A stretch of DNA of 8,138 bases from CAYSLC01 sp964431545 (GCA_964431545.1 CAYSLC010000228.1:1-8138); one strand, 5' to 3'; counted from the first letter of the stretch, positions 1 through 5,985 are shown. Program-made: numbers and translations. The notes: generated by a model from the letters alone, not told the origin.

Positions 1-71
1 GCCGCATCGAGGACCGGGCCGCCGCCCTCAAGCGGGCCGAGGATATTGCAAACGCGCTTTCAGAGACTTGA
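1..71 (+). CDS. 3' end of an unidentified upstream gene (partial)
   Basis: An open frame runs in from the left edge, with its first complete codon at base 3, and ends at TGA 69-71. The visible 22 residues (start RIEDRAAALKR, end NALSET) are charged and alanine-rich and look like a C-terminal helix. No motif allows a family to be named. The codon choice (GCC, CGG, GAG, CTC) matches the neighbouring genes, which supports real coding. The stop codon lies inside the -35 box of the probable adk promoter, so this gene and adk are packed tightly. No terminator is seen between them, so readthrough into adk is possible. Confidence 0.5.
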   Translation, partial: RIEDRAAALKRAEDIANALSET

Positions 72-96
72 CAAGGCCCCACCGTTCGGATAGAAA
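68..96 (+). promoter_or_regulatory. probable sigma70-type promoter for adk
   Basis: A perfect -35 box TTGACA (68-73) is followed after 17 bases by TAGAAA (91-96), which matches the -10 consensus at 4 of 6 positions. Transcription would start near 103, giving a leader of about 70 bases. The -35 box overlaps the stop codon of the upstream gene. A GATAAT at 103-108 is an alternative -10 box but lacks a well-spaced -35. Confidence 0.5.
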
Positions 97-160
97 AACC
101 GGGATAATCTTGAATCGTGGTCTGTTTGCAGTCACCCATTTCAACACCCCACACCTTGAA

Positions 161-168
161 GGGAGGAG
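161..168 (+). promoter_or_regulatory. ribosome binding site of adk
   Basis: GGGAGGAG lies 7 bases before ATG 176 and fixes the adk start there. The same frame is open back to base 68, but that region holds the promoter and encodes residues unrelated to adenylate kinase, whose family begins just before the P-loop. Confidence 0.85.
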
Positions 169-175
169 TCATCGC

Positions 176-850
176 ATGAACATTCTGTTTTTCGGACCCA
201 ACGGCAGCGGCAAGGGGACACAGGGGGCCATCCTGAAGGACAAATACAACACCCCCCACATCGAATCCGGGGCGATCTTCCGGGAGAACATCTCCAAGGG
301 GACGGAGCTGGGCGCCAAGGCCAAGGAGTACATCAACCGGGGCGACCTGGTGCCCGATGAGATCACCATCCCCATGATCCTCGACCGGCTGAAGCAGGAT
401 GACGCCAAGAACGGCTGGCTCCTGGACGGGTTCCCGAGAAACAAGAACCAGGCCGTCAAACTCGACGAGGCCCTCCGGCAGGCCGACATGCCGCTGGACA
501 TCGTGGTGGAGATCGTGCTCGACCGGCAGATCGCCAAGAACCGCATCATGGGCCGCCGCCTCTGCGTCAACGACAACAACCATCCCAACAACATCTACAT
601 CGACGCCATCAAGCCCGACGGCGACAAGTGCCGGGTCTGCGGCGGCGAGCTGACCACCCGGGCCGACGACCAGGACGAAACGGCCATCAACAAACGCCAC
701 GACATCTACTATAACACCGAGGACGGGACCCTGGCCGCCGCCTACTATTTCAAGGAGAAGGCCGACAAGGGCGAATCCATCAAATACATCCCCGTGGACG
801 GCACCCCGAGCGTCAAAGAGGTCACCGAAGAGCTGGTCTCCAAGCTCTAA
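176..850 (+). CDS. adk: adenylate kinase with Cys-His-Cys-Cys metal-binding LID
   Basis: This cytosolic enzyme interconverts ATP plus AMP with two ADP and balances the adenylate pool; in sulfate reducers it also recycles the AMP left by sulfate activation. The 224-residue protein starts directly with the P-loop GPNGSGKGT (residues 7-15). It then shows the AMP-binding part (SGAIFRENI, 31-39), the DGFPRN motif (84-89) and the LID opening at GRRLC (126-130). The LID carries C130, H136, C152 and C155. The same set with the same spacing, shifted by one, is known as the Zn/Co/Fe site of Desulfovibrio gigas adenylate kinase (Cys129, His135, Cys151, Cys154, about 223 residues). Arginines R162 and R174 lie where the family places catalytic arginines. 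The start is chosen from the strong ribosome binding site. The gene is flanked by its own promoter and terminator. Identity is very secure; the metal-ligand assignment is by spacing and recalled family knowledge. Confidence 0.97.
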   Translation: MNILFFGPNGSGKGTQGAILKDKYNTPHIESGAIFRENISKGTELGAKAKEYINRGDLVPDEITIPMILDRLKQDDAKNGWLLDGFPRNKNQAVKLDEALRQADMPLDIVVEIVLDRQIAKNRIMGRRLCVNDNNHPNNIYIDAIKPDGDKCRVCGGELTTRADDQDETAINKRHDIYYNTEDGTLAAAYYFKEKADKGESIKYIPVDGTPSVKEVTEELVSKL

Positions 851-877
851 GCCCCCTTCCGGGCACCGACCGATGGC

Positions 878-915
878 AAAGATCCGCCGCCCCGCCGGGG
901 CGGCGGATCTTTTTT
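878..915 (+). terminator. intrinsic terminator after adk
   Basis: A perfect 16-bp stem pairs 878-893 with 897-912 around the three-base loop GCC. A run of six T closes it (910-915). It lies 28 bases after the adk stop and separates adk from rpsU. The A-run on the left arm and T-run on the right could allow function in both directions, but no gene faces it from the right. Confidence 0.93.
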
Positions 916-925
916 GCCTTTTTCC

Positions 926-955
926 TTGACCATGCCTTGATGTCGGTGCTATAGA
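926..955 (+). promoter_or_regulatory. probable sigma70-type promoter for rpsU
   Basis: TTGACC (926-931) and TATAGA (950-955) are separated by 18 bases in a locally AT-rich stretch just after the adk terminator. Transcription would start near 962. This leaves a leader of about 77 bases before the TTG start of rpsU, and that leader contains two small hairpins. Confidence 0.6.
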
Positions 956-976
956 AATTAGGTTCTAATGCAGGTT

Positions 977-1018
977 TCTGATTTTCAGATTCAAATAACC
1001 ATCGCAAGGGTGCGATGG
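977..1018 (+). promoter_or_regulatory. two-hairpin leader of rpsU mRNA
   Basis: The first inverted repeat pairs TCTGA (977-981) with TCAGA (985-989) around TTT. The second is a perfect 8-bp stem pairing 999-1006 with 1011-1018 around the loop AGGG. The second ends 4 bases before the ribosome binding site of the TTG start. It buries an alternative in-frame ATG (1015-1017) in its right arm. This could be a translational control element for S21, but function is inference. Confidence 0.4.
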
Positions 1019-1022
1019 AAAG

Positions 1023-1029
1023 AAAGGGG
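1023..1029 (+). promoter_or_regulatory. ribosome binding site of rpsU (TTG start)
   Basis: AAAGGGG lies 9 bases before TTG 1039. It supports the TTG start, after which the protein reads KAIEVKVIDND, the normal beginning of the S21 family. The competing ATG at 1015 has only AGGG four bases upstream, within a hairpin loop. Confidence 0.65.
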
Positions 1030-1038
1030 CGAGACAGT

Positions 1039-1242
1039 TTGAAGGCTATCGAGGTAAAAGTCATCGACAACGATCTTGAGAAGGCCATGCGGATCTTGAA
1101 GAAAAAGATCCAGAACGACGGCCTGTTCAAGCGGCTCAAGCTGAAGAAGAGCTACGAAAAGCCGAGCGAGCACCGGCGGCGCAAACAGCGCGAGGCCCTT
1201 CGCCGCCAGCGCATTGCCGCGGCCAGAAGCCGGTACCGCTAA
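1039..1242 (+). CDS. rpsU: 30S ribosomal protein S21 (bS21)
   Basis: bS21 is a small basic protein of the 30S subunit that binds near the 3' end of 16S rRNA and assists mRNA engagement in initiation. The 67-residue product has the family layout: an opening strand (KAIEVKVIDND), a helix with DLEKAMRILKKKIQ, the conserved SYEKPS block, and a very basic C-terminal helix rich in Arg and Lys. The TTG start at 1039 is preferred because it matches the family N-terminus and has AAAGGGG at good spacing. An ATG at 1015 would add eight residues (MERKGRDS) and lies in a hairpin. The gene has its own promoter and terminator, standing alone between adk and folC rather than in the rpsU-dnaG-rpoD arrangement of enterobacteria. 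Family identity is secure; the exact start is moderately so. Confidence 0.93.
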   Translation: MKAIEVKVIDNDLEKAMRILKKKIQNDGLFKRLKLKKSYEKPSEHRRRKQREALRRQRIAAARSRYR

Positions 1243-1268
1243 CCGCGGTCGGACGAGAGACGATCGGC

Positions 1269-1310
1269 AATCCCGGCACAGGCCGCCCCCGGTTGTGCCG
1301 GGATTTTTTT
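1269..1310 (+). terminator. intrinsic terminator after rpsU
   Basis: A perfect 12-bp stem pairs 1269-1280 with 1294-1305 around a 13-base GC-rich loop, and is followed by T out to 1310 (seven in a row, 1304-1310). It sits 26 bases after the rpsU stop and only 11 bases before the folC ATG, so it also controls how much rpsU transcript continues into folC. Confidence 0.9.
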
Positions 1311-1321
1311 GGGACGGCGCC

Positions 1322-2644
1322 ATGAGCGGCAGCGATCGACACGAACAGACCCCATACGAACAGGCCCTCCGATGGATGTACGGACTCCGACGGTTCGGCA
1401 TCAAACTGGGGCTCTCCACCATCCAGGGGATCCTGGCGGGCCTGGGGGATCCCCAGACCCGGTTCCGGGTCATCCACATCGCCGGCACCAACGGAAAGGG
1501 GTCCATCGCCTCGGCCCTCTCCACGATCCTCCGCCTCTCCGGCCGCCGGGTGGGGCTCTACACCTCGCCCCACCTGGTCCGGTTCAACGAACGGATCTGC
1601 ATCGACAACCGGCCCATCGGAGACGATGAGGTCCTCTCGGCCCACCGGGAGGTCAAGCGGGTCCACCAGGGGGACCGGGAGCCCACCTTCTTCGAGTTTT
1701 CCACCGCCATGGCCTTCCACGCATTCGCCGAAAACGGCGTCTCCTGGGCCGTGGTGGAGACCGGCATGGGGGGACGGCTGGACGCCACCAACGTGGTATC
1801 ACCGGAACTCGCCATCATCACCAACATCTCCCTGGAGCACCGGACCTACCTGGGCAACACCCTGGAGCGGATCGCCCGGGAGAAGGCCGGGATCATCAAA
1901 CCCGAACGTCCGGTGGTCACCGGGGTCCGCCAGCCGGCGGCGGTCGCCGCCGTGGAGGAGAGGGCAAGGGAGGTCTCGGCGCCCGTGTTCCGGCTGGGCC
2001 GGTCCTTCAAGGTCCGGCGGCGCCCCGACGGCGCCTTCACCTACATGGGGATGGACCACACCTGGCGGAACCTGCGGTCCGGGCTGCCGGGGTACCACCA
2101 GGTGGACAACGCGGCCCTGGTTCTGGCCGCCTGCGAGGTCCTCGGCCGGTCCGGCGTCGATCTGCCCGAGGAGGCCGTCCGCCGGGGCCTGATGACCAAC
2201 CGGTGGCCCGGCCGCCTCGAAGTGGTCTCCCATGATCCCTACATCCTCCTGGACGGTGCCCACAACCTGATGGCGGCCCGGAACCTGGCGAGCTTCCTGG
2301 CCAAGGACCTCTCCGGCCGGAAGATCACCCTGGTGGCCGGCATCCTCGACGACAAGCCCCATGCCGCCATGCTCAAGACCCTGCTGCCCGTCTGCGCAAA
2401 GGCGGTCCTCACCCGGGCCGATTCCGACCGGTCCCTCCCCCCGGAGACGCTGGCCCGGGTGGCCGAGGGGGCGCTGCGCGACGTCACGGTGATCCCGGTT
2501 GTGGCCGACGCCCTGGCCCACGCCATCGACACCGCCGATCCGGACACGGCCGTCTGCGTGGCCGGCTCCCTGTACGTCGTCGGAGAAGCGAGGGAGGCCC
2601 TGGAGAAAAGGGGGTTCTTCCGCGAGGTCCATGCAAAGCCCTGA
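1322..2644 (+). CDS. folC: bifunctional folylpolyglutamate synthase / dihydrofolate synthase
   Basis: FolC is a cytosolic Mur-ligase-type enzyme that uses ATP to add glutamate to dihydropteroate and to lengthen the glutamate tail of reduced folates. The 440-residue protein is of normal length. It shows the family N-terminus (YEQALRWMYGLRRFGIKLG, 12-30), the P-loop HIAGTNGKGS (52-61), TSPHL (81-85), ETGMGGRLDATN (146-157), LEHRTYLG (171-178), EKAGIIKP with the lysine usually carbamylated (K188), the HQVDNA block (259-264), WPGRLE (295-300) and DGAHN (311-315) opening the C-terminal glutamate-ligase domain. The ATG at 1322 is chosen because it lies just before the conserved start; the open frame reaches back to 1214 through the rpsU end and terminator. 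Only a weak GGGA (1311-1314) precedes it. No promoter fits between the terminator and the start, so expression probably relies on readthrough or a promoter inside rpsU. Confidence 0.96.
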   Translation: MSGSDRHEQTPYEQALRWMYGLRRFGIKLGLSTIQGILAGLGDPQTRFRVIHIAGTNGKGSIASALSTILRLSGRRVGLYTSPHLVRFNERICIDNRPIGDDEVLSAHREVKRVHQGDREPTFFEFSTAMAFHAFAENGVSWAVVETGMGGRLDATNVVSPELAIITNISLEHRTYLGNTLERIAREKAGIIKPERPVVTGVRQPAAVAAVEERAREVSAPVFRLGRSFKVRRRPDGAFTYMGMDHTWRNLRSGLPGYHQVDNAALVLAACEVLGRSGVDLPEEAVRRGLMTNRWPGRLEVVSHDPYILLDGAHNLMAARNLASFLAKDLSGRKITLVAGILDDKPHAAMLKTLLPVCAKAVLTRADSDRSLPPETLARVAEGALRDVTVIPVVADALAHAIDTADPDTAVCVAGSLYVVGEAREALEKRGFFREVHAKP

Positions 2645-2669
2645 ACGCCTCCAACCTGAACGCCTCCAA
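2640..2669 (+). repeat. perfect 15-bp tandem repeat across the folC stop
   Basis: The unit CCTGAACGCCTCCAA occurs twice without a gap (2640-2654 and 2655-2669). Because 15 is a multiple of three, the second copy supplies a second in-frame TGA (2657-2659) behind the real folC stop (2642-2644). It looks like a slippage or local duplication product. Confidence 0.9.
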
Positions 2670-2691
2670 TTTGGGGGCCGATTTTTGGGAC

Positions 2692-2721
2692 TTGACTTGA
2701 CCGCGCTCCATGGTTTACAAA
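2692..2721 (+). promoter_or_regulatory. probable promoter of the tRNA-Arg gene
   Basis: TTGACT (2692-2697) and TACAAA (2716-2721) are 18 bases apart in an AT-richer stretch, and transcription would begin near 2728, some 25 bases before the mature tRNA. An overlapping TTGACC (2697-2702) is an alternative -35, but its spacing is too short for this -10. The rest of the 2645-2752 gap holds only the tandem repeat. Confidence 0.45.
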
Positions 2722-2752
2722 CAACCGTAGCTTTTTCAATTCGGCAACTCGT

Positions 2753-2828
2753 GCGCCCGTAGCTCAGTGGATAGAGCGTCAGCCTCCGGAGCTGAAAGCC
2801 GCTGGTTCGAACCCAGCCGGGCGTACCA
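2753..2828 (+). tRNA. tRNA-Arg(CCG): tRNA-Arg, anticodon CCG, CCA encoded
   Basis: The 76-base gene folds into a full cloverleaf. The 7-bp acceptor stem pairs 2753-2759 with 2818-2824 and includes one G-U at the end. The D stem is GCTC/GAGC (2762-2765 with 2774-2777). The anticodon stem is TCAGC/GCTGA (2779-2783 with 2791-2795), with anticodon CCG at 2786-2788. The T stem is GCTGG/CCAGC (2801-2805 with 2813-2817) with loop TTCGAAC. The discriminator is A2825, followed by an encoded CCA (2826-2828). It reads CGG, a codon used heavily in all genes of this window. No T-run terminator follows, so the transcript may continue toward the ATPase gene. Confidence 0.97.
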
Positions 2829-2906
2829 TCCCTTCCCTTCCCCGTTTCCATCGGCTACCGCGATAGCCCGGAACAACCGACCGACCGCCCCCCCCCGCGC
2901 CCCGGC
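2829..2906 (+). other. pyrimidine-rich spacer with a C9 run between tRNA and promoter
   Basis: No gene is seen here. The stretch begins with CT-rich sequence, has a small inverted repeat GGCTA/TAGCC (2853-2857 with 2864-2868) not followed by T, and contains nine consecutive C (2888-2896) ending 10 bases before the -35 box of the operon promoter. Confidence 0.6.
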
Positions 2907-2934
2907 TTGCAATTTACACGGATGTCGTTATATT
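2907..2934 (+). promoter_or_regulatory. probable promoter of the ATPase-heme operon
   Basis: TTGCAA (2907-2912) and TATATT (2929-2934) are separated by 16 bases. The -10 matches the consensus at 5 of 6 positions and stands out in an AT-rich island within GC-rich DNA. The expected start of transcription, about seven bases past the -10, falls at the ATG (2941), so mRNA from this promoter would be nearly leaderless. Confidence 0.55.
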
Positions 2935-2940
2935 GAGCGC

Positions 2941-4740
2941 ATGATGAACGAACACGAGACAAAACTGGAGAAGGTCCCGAATCCCAAGGAGATCGAACGG
3001 GAGATCGGGGAGTTTCTGGCCAAAAAATTCGGCGGCGAGGTGAAGATCATCAACCCCTCCGCCCTGCAAAACGCCCTTCCCGTGGAAAAGGGCTCCCCGC
3101 CCGGCGGAAAGAAGAAGCGGATCGCCTTCGACCTGAAGCCGGGGGAGCTGGTCGACTTCCTCGACCAGTACATCATCCGGCAGGAGGAGGCCAAGGCGAT
3201 CCTGGCCACCAAGATCTGCACCCACTTCAACCGGATCAAACGGTCCGACGAGGCCCCGGAGGCGGCCGAGCCGCTGGTGGGCCGGATCAAGAACAACGTC
3301 CTGATGATCGGCCCCACCGGCGTGGGCAAGACCTACATGATCAAGCTCATCGCCAAGCGCCTGGGGGTCCCCTTCGTCAAGGGGGACGCCACCAAGTTCA
3401 GCGAGACCGGGTACGTGGGCGGCGACGTGGAGGATCTCGTCCGGGACCTGGTCCGGGAGGCCGACGACGACATCGAGCTGGCCGAAAACGGGATCATCTA
3501 CATCGACGAGATCGACAAGATCGCCTCCAGCCGCAACACCATCGGCGCCGACGTCTCCCGCACCGGGGTCCAGCGGGCCCTGCTCAAGCCGATGGAGGAG
3601 ACCGACGTGGAGATGAAGGCGGCCCACGACCCCATCTCCATGATCCAGGAGATCGAGCAGTTCCGGAAGACCGGCCAGCGGGAGCGGCGGACGGTCAACA
3701 CCAAGAACATCCTCTTCATCATGAGCGGCGCCTTCGGGGGCCTCGACGAGATCGTCGAAAAGCGGATGGCCCGGCGGTCCATCGGCTTCGGCGCGCGGGT
3801 GGAACGCCCCGGATCGATCAGCGACGTGATGAAGGAGGTCCGCTCCGAGGACCTCATCGAATACGGGTTCGAGTCGGAGTTCGTGGGCCGGCTGCCGGTG
3901 GTGGCGGTCTTCGAGACCCTCTCCGAGGCGGATCTGCTTTCCATCCTCAAGAACCCCAACAACCCGGTGATCCTGAGCAAACGGCTCGACTTCGACGCCT
4001 ACGGCATCGACATCCAGTTCGCGGACGAGGCCCTGGCCCTTCTGGCCGGGCGGGCCTTCCGGGAGAACACCGGGGCCCGGGGCCTGGTGAGCGCCATCGA
4101 GAAGGGGCTCCTCCCCTTTGAACGGTCCCTGCCGTCGGGCCGGCTCACCAAGCTGCCGGTCACCGAATCGATGATCCGGCGGCCCGCGGAGGCCCTGCGG
4201 GAGCTGGACGAAGGGGCCGTGGAGGGGGAGCCGGTGGCCGATCTCCACCACCGCCTGCGCGAGGCGGAGATGGCCCACATCCGGGATTACATCACCGCCG
4301 AGCGGAATACCCTCTCCCGGAAGCACGGGCTCTCCCTGCGGCCGCCCCACATCGAGGCGATCGCCGAATACTACACCACCCATGTCCTGGACGTGGGGGG
4401 CGCGGTCCGGAAAATCAAGGACTACTTCGACGAGATCAAGAAGATCGAACTCTTCTTCTACAAGAACCACGACATCAACATCGTCATGGAGGAGGACGCC
4501 GTCCATCACATCCTGACCCTGCGGATGCGCGACCGGCTCACCATCGACGACATCTACGGCCAACTGACCCGGAGCCTGGAGGACGGGCTGAAGCTGGTCC
4601 GGGAGAAGACCGGCATCAACCGGTTCTTCATCACCAAGGATGCGATGCTCTCCCCGGACGCCTACATCGCCAACCTCCTGAAGGACAGCGACGCCATCTC
4701 CCTGAAGGGCGACGAGGCCCAGGAAGACACCCCCCAATGA
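2941..4740 (+). CDS. ClpX-like AAA+ ATPase with C-terminal extension, no zinc domain
   Basis: This 599-residue protein is most like the unfoldase ClpX of ClpXP. Visible motor motifs are Walker A GPTGVGKT (124-131), pore loop GYVG (157-160), Walker B IIYIDEID (185-192), arginine finger in EFVGRLP (R317) and sensor 2 in TGARGL (R380). SIGFGA (280-285) corresponds to the IGF loop with which ClpX grips ClpP, so partnership with ClpP is plausible. Departures from ClpX are clear. The N-terminal 60 residues have no Cys zinc domain (C93 is the only Cys). The segment around 220-253 replaces the RKH loop used for ssrA-tag recognition with a longer charged stretch. About 190 residues follow the usual end (410-599), including helical sequence and a possible second small domain (511-556). 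ATG 2941 is the only sensible start: the frame upstream runs into the tRNA. The ribosome binding site is very weak (GAG). Its stop overlaps ahbC. The substrate is unknown; a role in heme enzyme quality control is inference. Confidence 0.9.
   Translation: MMNEHETKLEKVPNPKEIEREIGEFLAKKFGGEVKIINPSALQNALPVEKGSPPGGKKKRIAFDLKPGELVDFLDQYIIRQEEAKAILATKICTHFNRIKRSDEAPEAAEPLVGRIKNNVLMIGPTGVGKTYMIKLIAKRLGVPFVKGDATKFSETGYVGGDVEDLVRDLVREADDDIELAENGIIYIDEIDKIASSRNTIGADVSRTGVQRALLKPMEETDVEMKAAHDPISMIQEIEQFRKTGQRERRTVNTKNILFIMSGAFGGLDEIVEKRMARRSIGFGARVERPGSISDVMKEVRSEDLIEYGFESEFVGRLPVVAVFETLSEADLLSILKNPNNPVILSKRLDFDAYGIDIQFADEALALLAGRAFRENTGARGLVSAIEKGLLPFERSLPSGRLTKLPVTESMIRRPAEALRELDEGAVEGEPVADLHHRLREAEMAHIRDYITAERNTLSRKHGLSLRPPHIEAIAEYYTTHVLDVGGAVRKIKDYFDEIKKIELFFYKNHDINIVMEEDAVHHILTLRMRDRLTIDDIYGQLTRSLEDGLKLVREKTGINRFFITKDAMLSPDAYIANLLKDSDAISLKGDEAQEDTPQ
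4721..4726 (+). promoter_or_regulatory. ribosome binding site of ahbC inside the ATPase gene
   Basis: AGGAAG lies 10 bases before ATG 4737, within the last codons of the ATPase gene. With the ATGA overlap (4737-4740) it implies translational coupling of the two genes. Confidence 0.55.
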
Positions 4741-5927
4741 TCGGTATATCGAAACTCTACTGCGGCACGGTGGAGCCCTCCGACGCCCTGCGGTACGGGC
4801 GCCACTCGGGCCGGCTCCCCTCCCACCTGCTCCAGTTCTCCAAGGACAAGCGGCCGGTGGTGGTCTGGAACATGACCCGGCGGTGCAACTTGAAATGCGT
4901 CCACTGCTACGCCCAGGCCGACGACAAGCACTTCGAAAACGAGCTGACCACCGAGGAGGGCAAGGGCCTCATCGACGACCTGGCCGGCTACGGCGTGCCG
5001 GTGCTGCTGCTCTCCGGCGGCGAGCCCCTCATGCGCAAGGACATGCCGGAGCTGGCCGACTACGCGGTGCGAAAAGGGATGCGGGCGGTGATCTCCACCA
5101 ACGGCACCCTGATCACCGCCAAAACGGCCGGGGTGTTGAAGGAGATCGGCCTCTCCTACGTGGGGATCAGCCTCGACGGCATGGCCGAGGTCAACGACCG
5201 GTTCCGGGGGGTCCCCGGCGCCTTCAAGCAGGCCCTCCAGGGGATCCGGAACTGCCAGGCGGCCGGCATCAAGGTGGGGCTGCGGTTCACCGTCAACCGG
5301 TTCAACGTGGCGGAGATCCCGGGCATCTTTTCGCTCCTGGAGGAGATGGAGATCCCCAGGGTCTGCTTCTACCACCTGGTCTACGCGGGCCGGGGCTCGG
5401 ACCTGGTCAAGGAGGACCTCTCCCACCAGGGGACCCGGGAGGCGGTGGACCTCATCCTGGACGAGACCAGGCGCCTCCACGACGCGGGCAAGCCCAAGGA
5501 GGTCCTCACCGTGGACAACCACGCCGACGGCCCCTACCTCTACCTGCGCCTGGCGGAAGAGAACCCGGAGCGGGCCAAGGAGGTCCTGGAGCTGCTCCGG
5601 ATGAACGAGGGGAACAACTCCGGCCGGGGGATCGGGTGCGTGAGCTGGGACGGCGAGGTCCACGCGGACCAGTTCTGGCGCCACAAGAGCTTCGGCAACG
5701 TCCGGAAGCGCCCCTTTTCGGCCATCTGGACGAAGCCCGAGGATCCGCTGCTGCGCCAGCTCAAGGAGAAGAAGAAGCACGTGACGGGCCGGTGCGCCGA
5801 GTGCCGCTGGCTCGACATCTGCGGCGGCAACTTCCGGGTCCGGGCCGAGGCGGTGACCGGCGATGTCTGGGCCCCGGATCCGGCCTGTTATTTGACCGAC
5901 GCGGAGATCGGGCTGGAATCCGAATAG
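4737..5927 (+). CDS. ahbC: 12,18-didecarboxysiroheme deacetylase (radical SAM, AhbC)
   Basis: AhbC removes the two acetate side chains of 12,18-didecarboxysiroheme by radical chemistry to give Fe-coproporphyrin III, the penultimate step of the siroheme-dependent heme pathway. The 396-residue protein starts with the characteristic MIGISKLYCGTVEPSDALRY. It carries the radical-SAM cluster motif CNLKCVHC (C50, C54, C57), the SAM-binding GGEP (94-97), STNGT (120-124) and SLDG (145-148). A C-terminal SPASM-type region has C301, C353, C356, C362 and C384 for an auxiliary 4Fe-4S cluster. Its ATG overlaps the TGA of the ATPase gene, and hemB follows after 58 bases, so it sits inside one operon. It is a paralogue of AhbD encoded downstream; the MIGISKLYCG start and the lack of a His-rich leader distinguish it. 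NirJ-type heme d1 enzymes are relatives, but the hemB-ahbD context favours AhbC. Confidence 0.9.
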   Translation: MIGISKLYCGTVEPSDALRYGRHSGRLPSHLLQFSKDKRPVVVWNMTRRCNLKCVHCYAQADDKHFENELTTEEGKGLIDDLAGYGVPVLLLSGGEPLMRKDMPELADYAVRKGMRAVISTNGTLITAKTAGVLKEIGLSYVGISLDGMAEVNDRFRGVPGAFKQALQGIRNCQAAGIKVGLRFTVNRFNVAEIPGIFSLLEEMEIPRVCFYHLVYAGRGSDLVKEDLSHQGTREAVDLILDETRRLHDAGKPKEVLTVDNHADGPYLYLRLAEENPERAKEVLELLRMNEGNNSGRGIGCVSWDGEVHADQFWRHKSFGNVRKRPFSAIWTKPEDPLLRQLKEKKKHVTGRCAECRWLDICGGNFRVRAEAVTGDVWAPDPACYLTDAEIGLESE

Positions 5928-5971
5928 GGGTCCGGCCGGCCGTTTCCGAACCCACCACCCCCAATACCAGC

Positions 5972-5979
5972 GGAAGGAG
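5972..5979 (+). promoter_or_regulatory. ribosome binding site of hemB
   Basis: GGAAGGAG lies 6 bases before ATG 5986. It is the best Shine-Dalgarno sequence of the operon and fixes the hemB start. Confidence 0.85.
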
Positions 5980-5985
5980 CCACGG

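Noticed and set aside
68..175. Upstream extension of adk to a TTG at 68
   Set aside because: It covers the promoter and leader, and the kinase family starts right at MNILFFGPNG, which has a strong ribosome binding site.
1799..2851. 350-codon minus-strand open frame opposite folC
   Set aside because: It runs through the tRNA-Arg gene and the folC coding region and has no domain; a codon-bias shadow.
2853..2868. Small inverted repeat after the tRNA as a terminator
   Set aside because: Only a 5-bp stem and no T-run follows; not a convincing intrinsic terminator.
2767..2940. Upstream extension of the ATPase frame to a GTG at 2767
   Set aside because: It would translate the tRNA-Arg gene and the C-rich spacer; the added residues have no similarity to the family, and the ATG at 2941 suits it better.
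2914..4737. 607-codon open frame on the minus strand opposite the ClpX-like gene
   Set aside because: It is a shadow caused by GC-rich third positions; its translation is low-complexity (Val, Asp, Gly, Leu-rich) and has no family motif, while the + strand has a complete AAA+ motif set.
5928..5985. Possible terminator or promoter between ahbC and hemB (palindrome CGGCCGGCCG at 5933-5942)
   Set aside because: The palindrome leaves no loop, there is no T-run and no -10 box, so ahbC and hemB are most simply co-transcribed.
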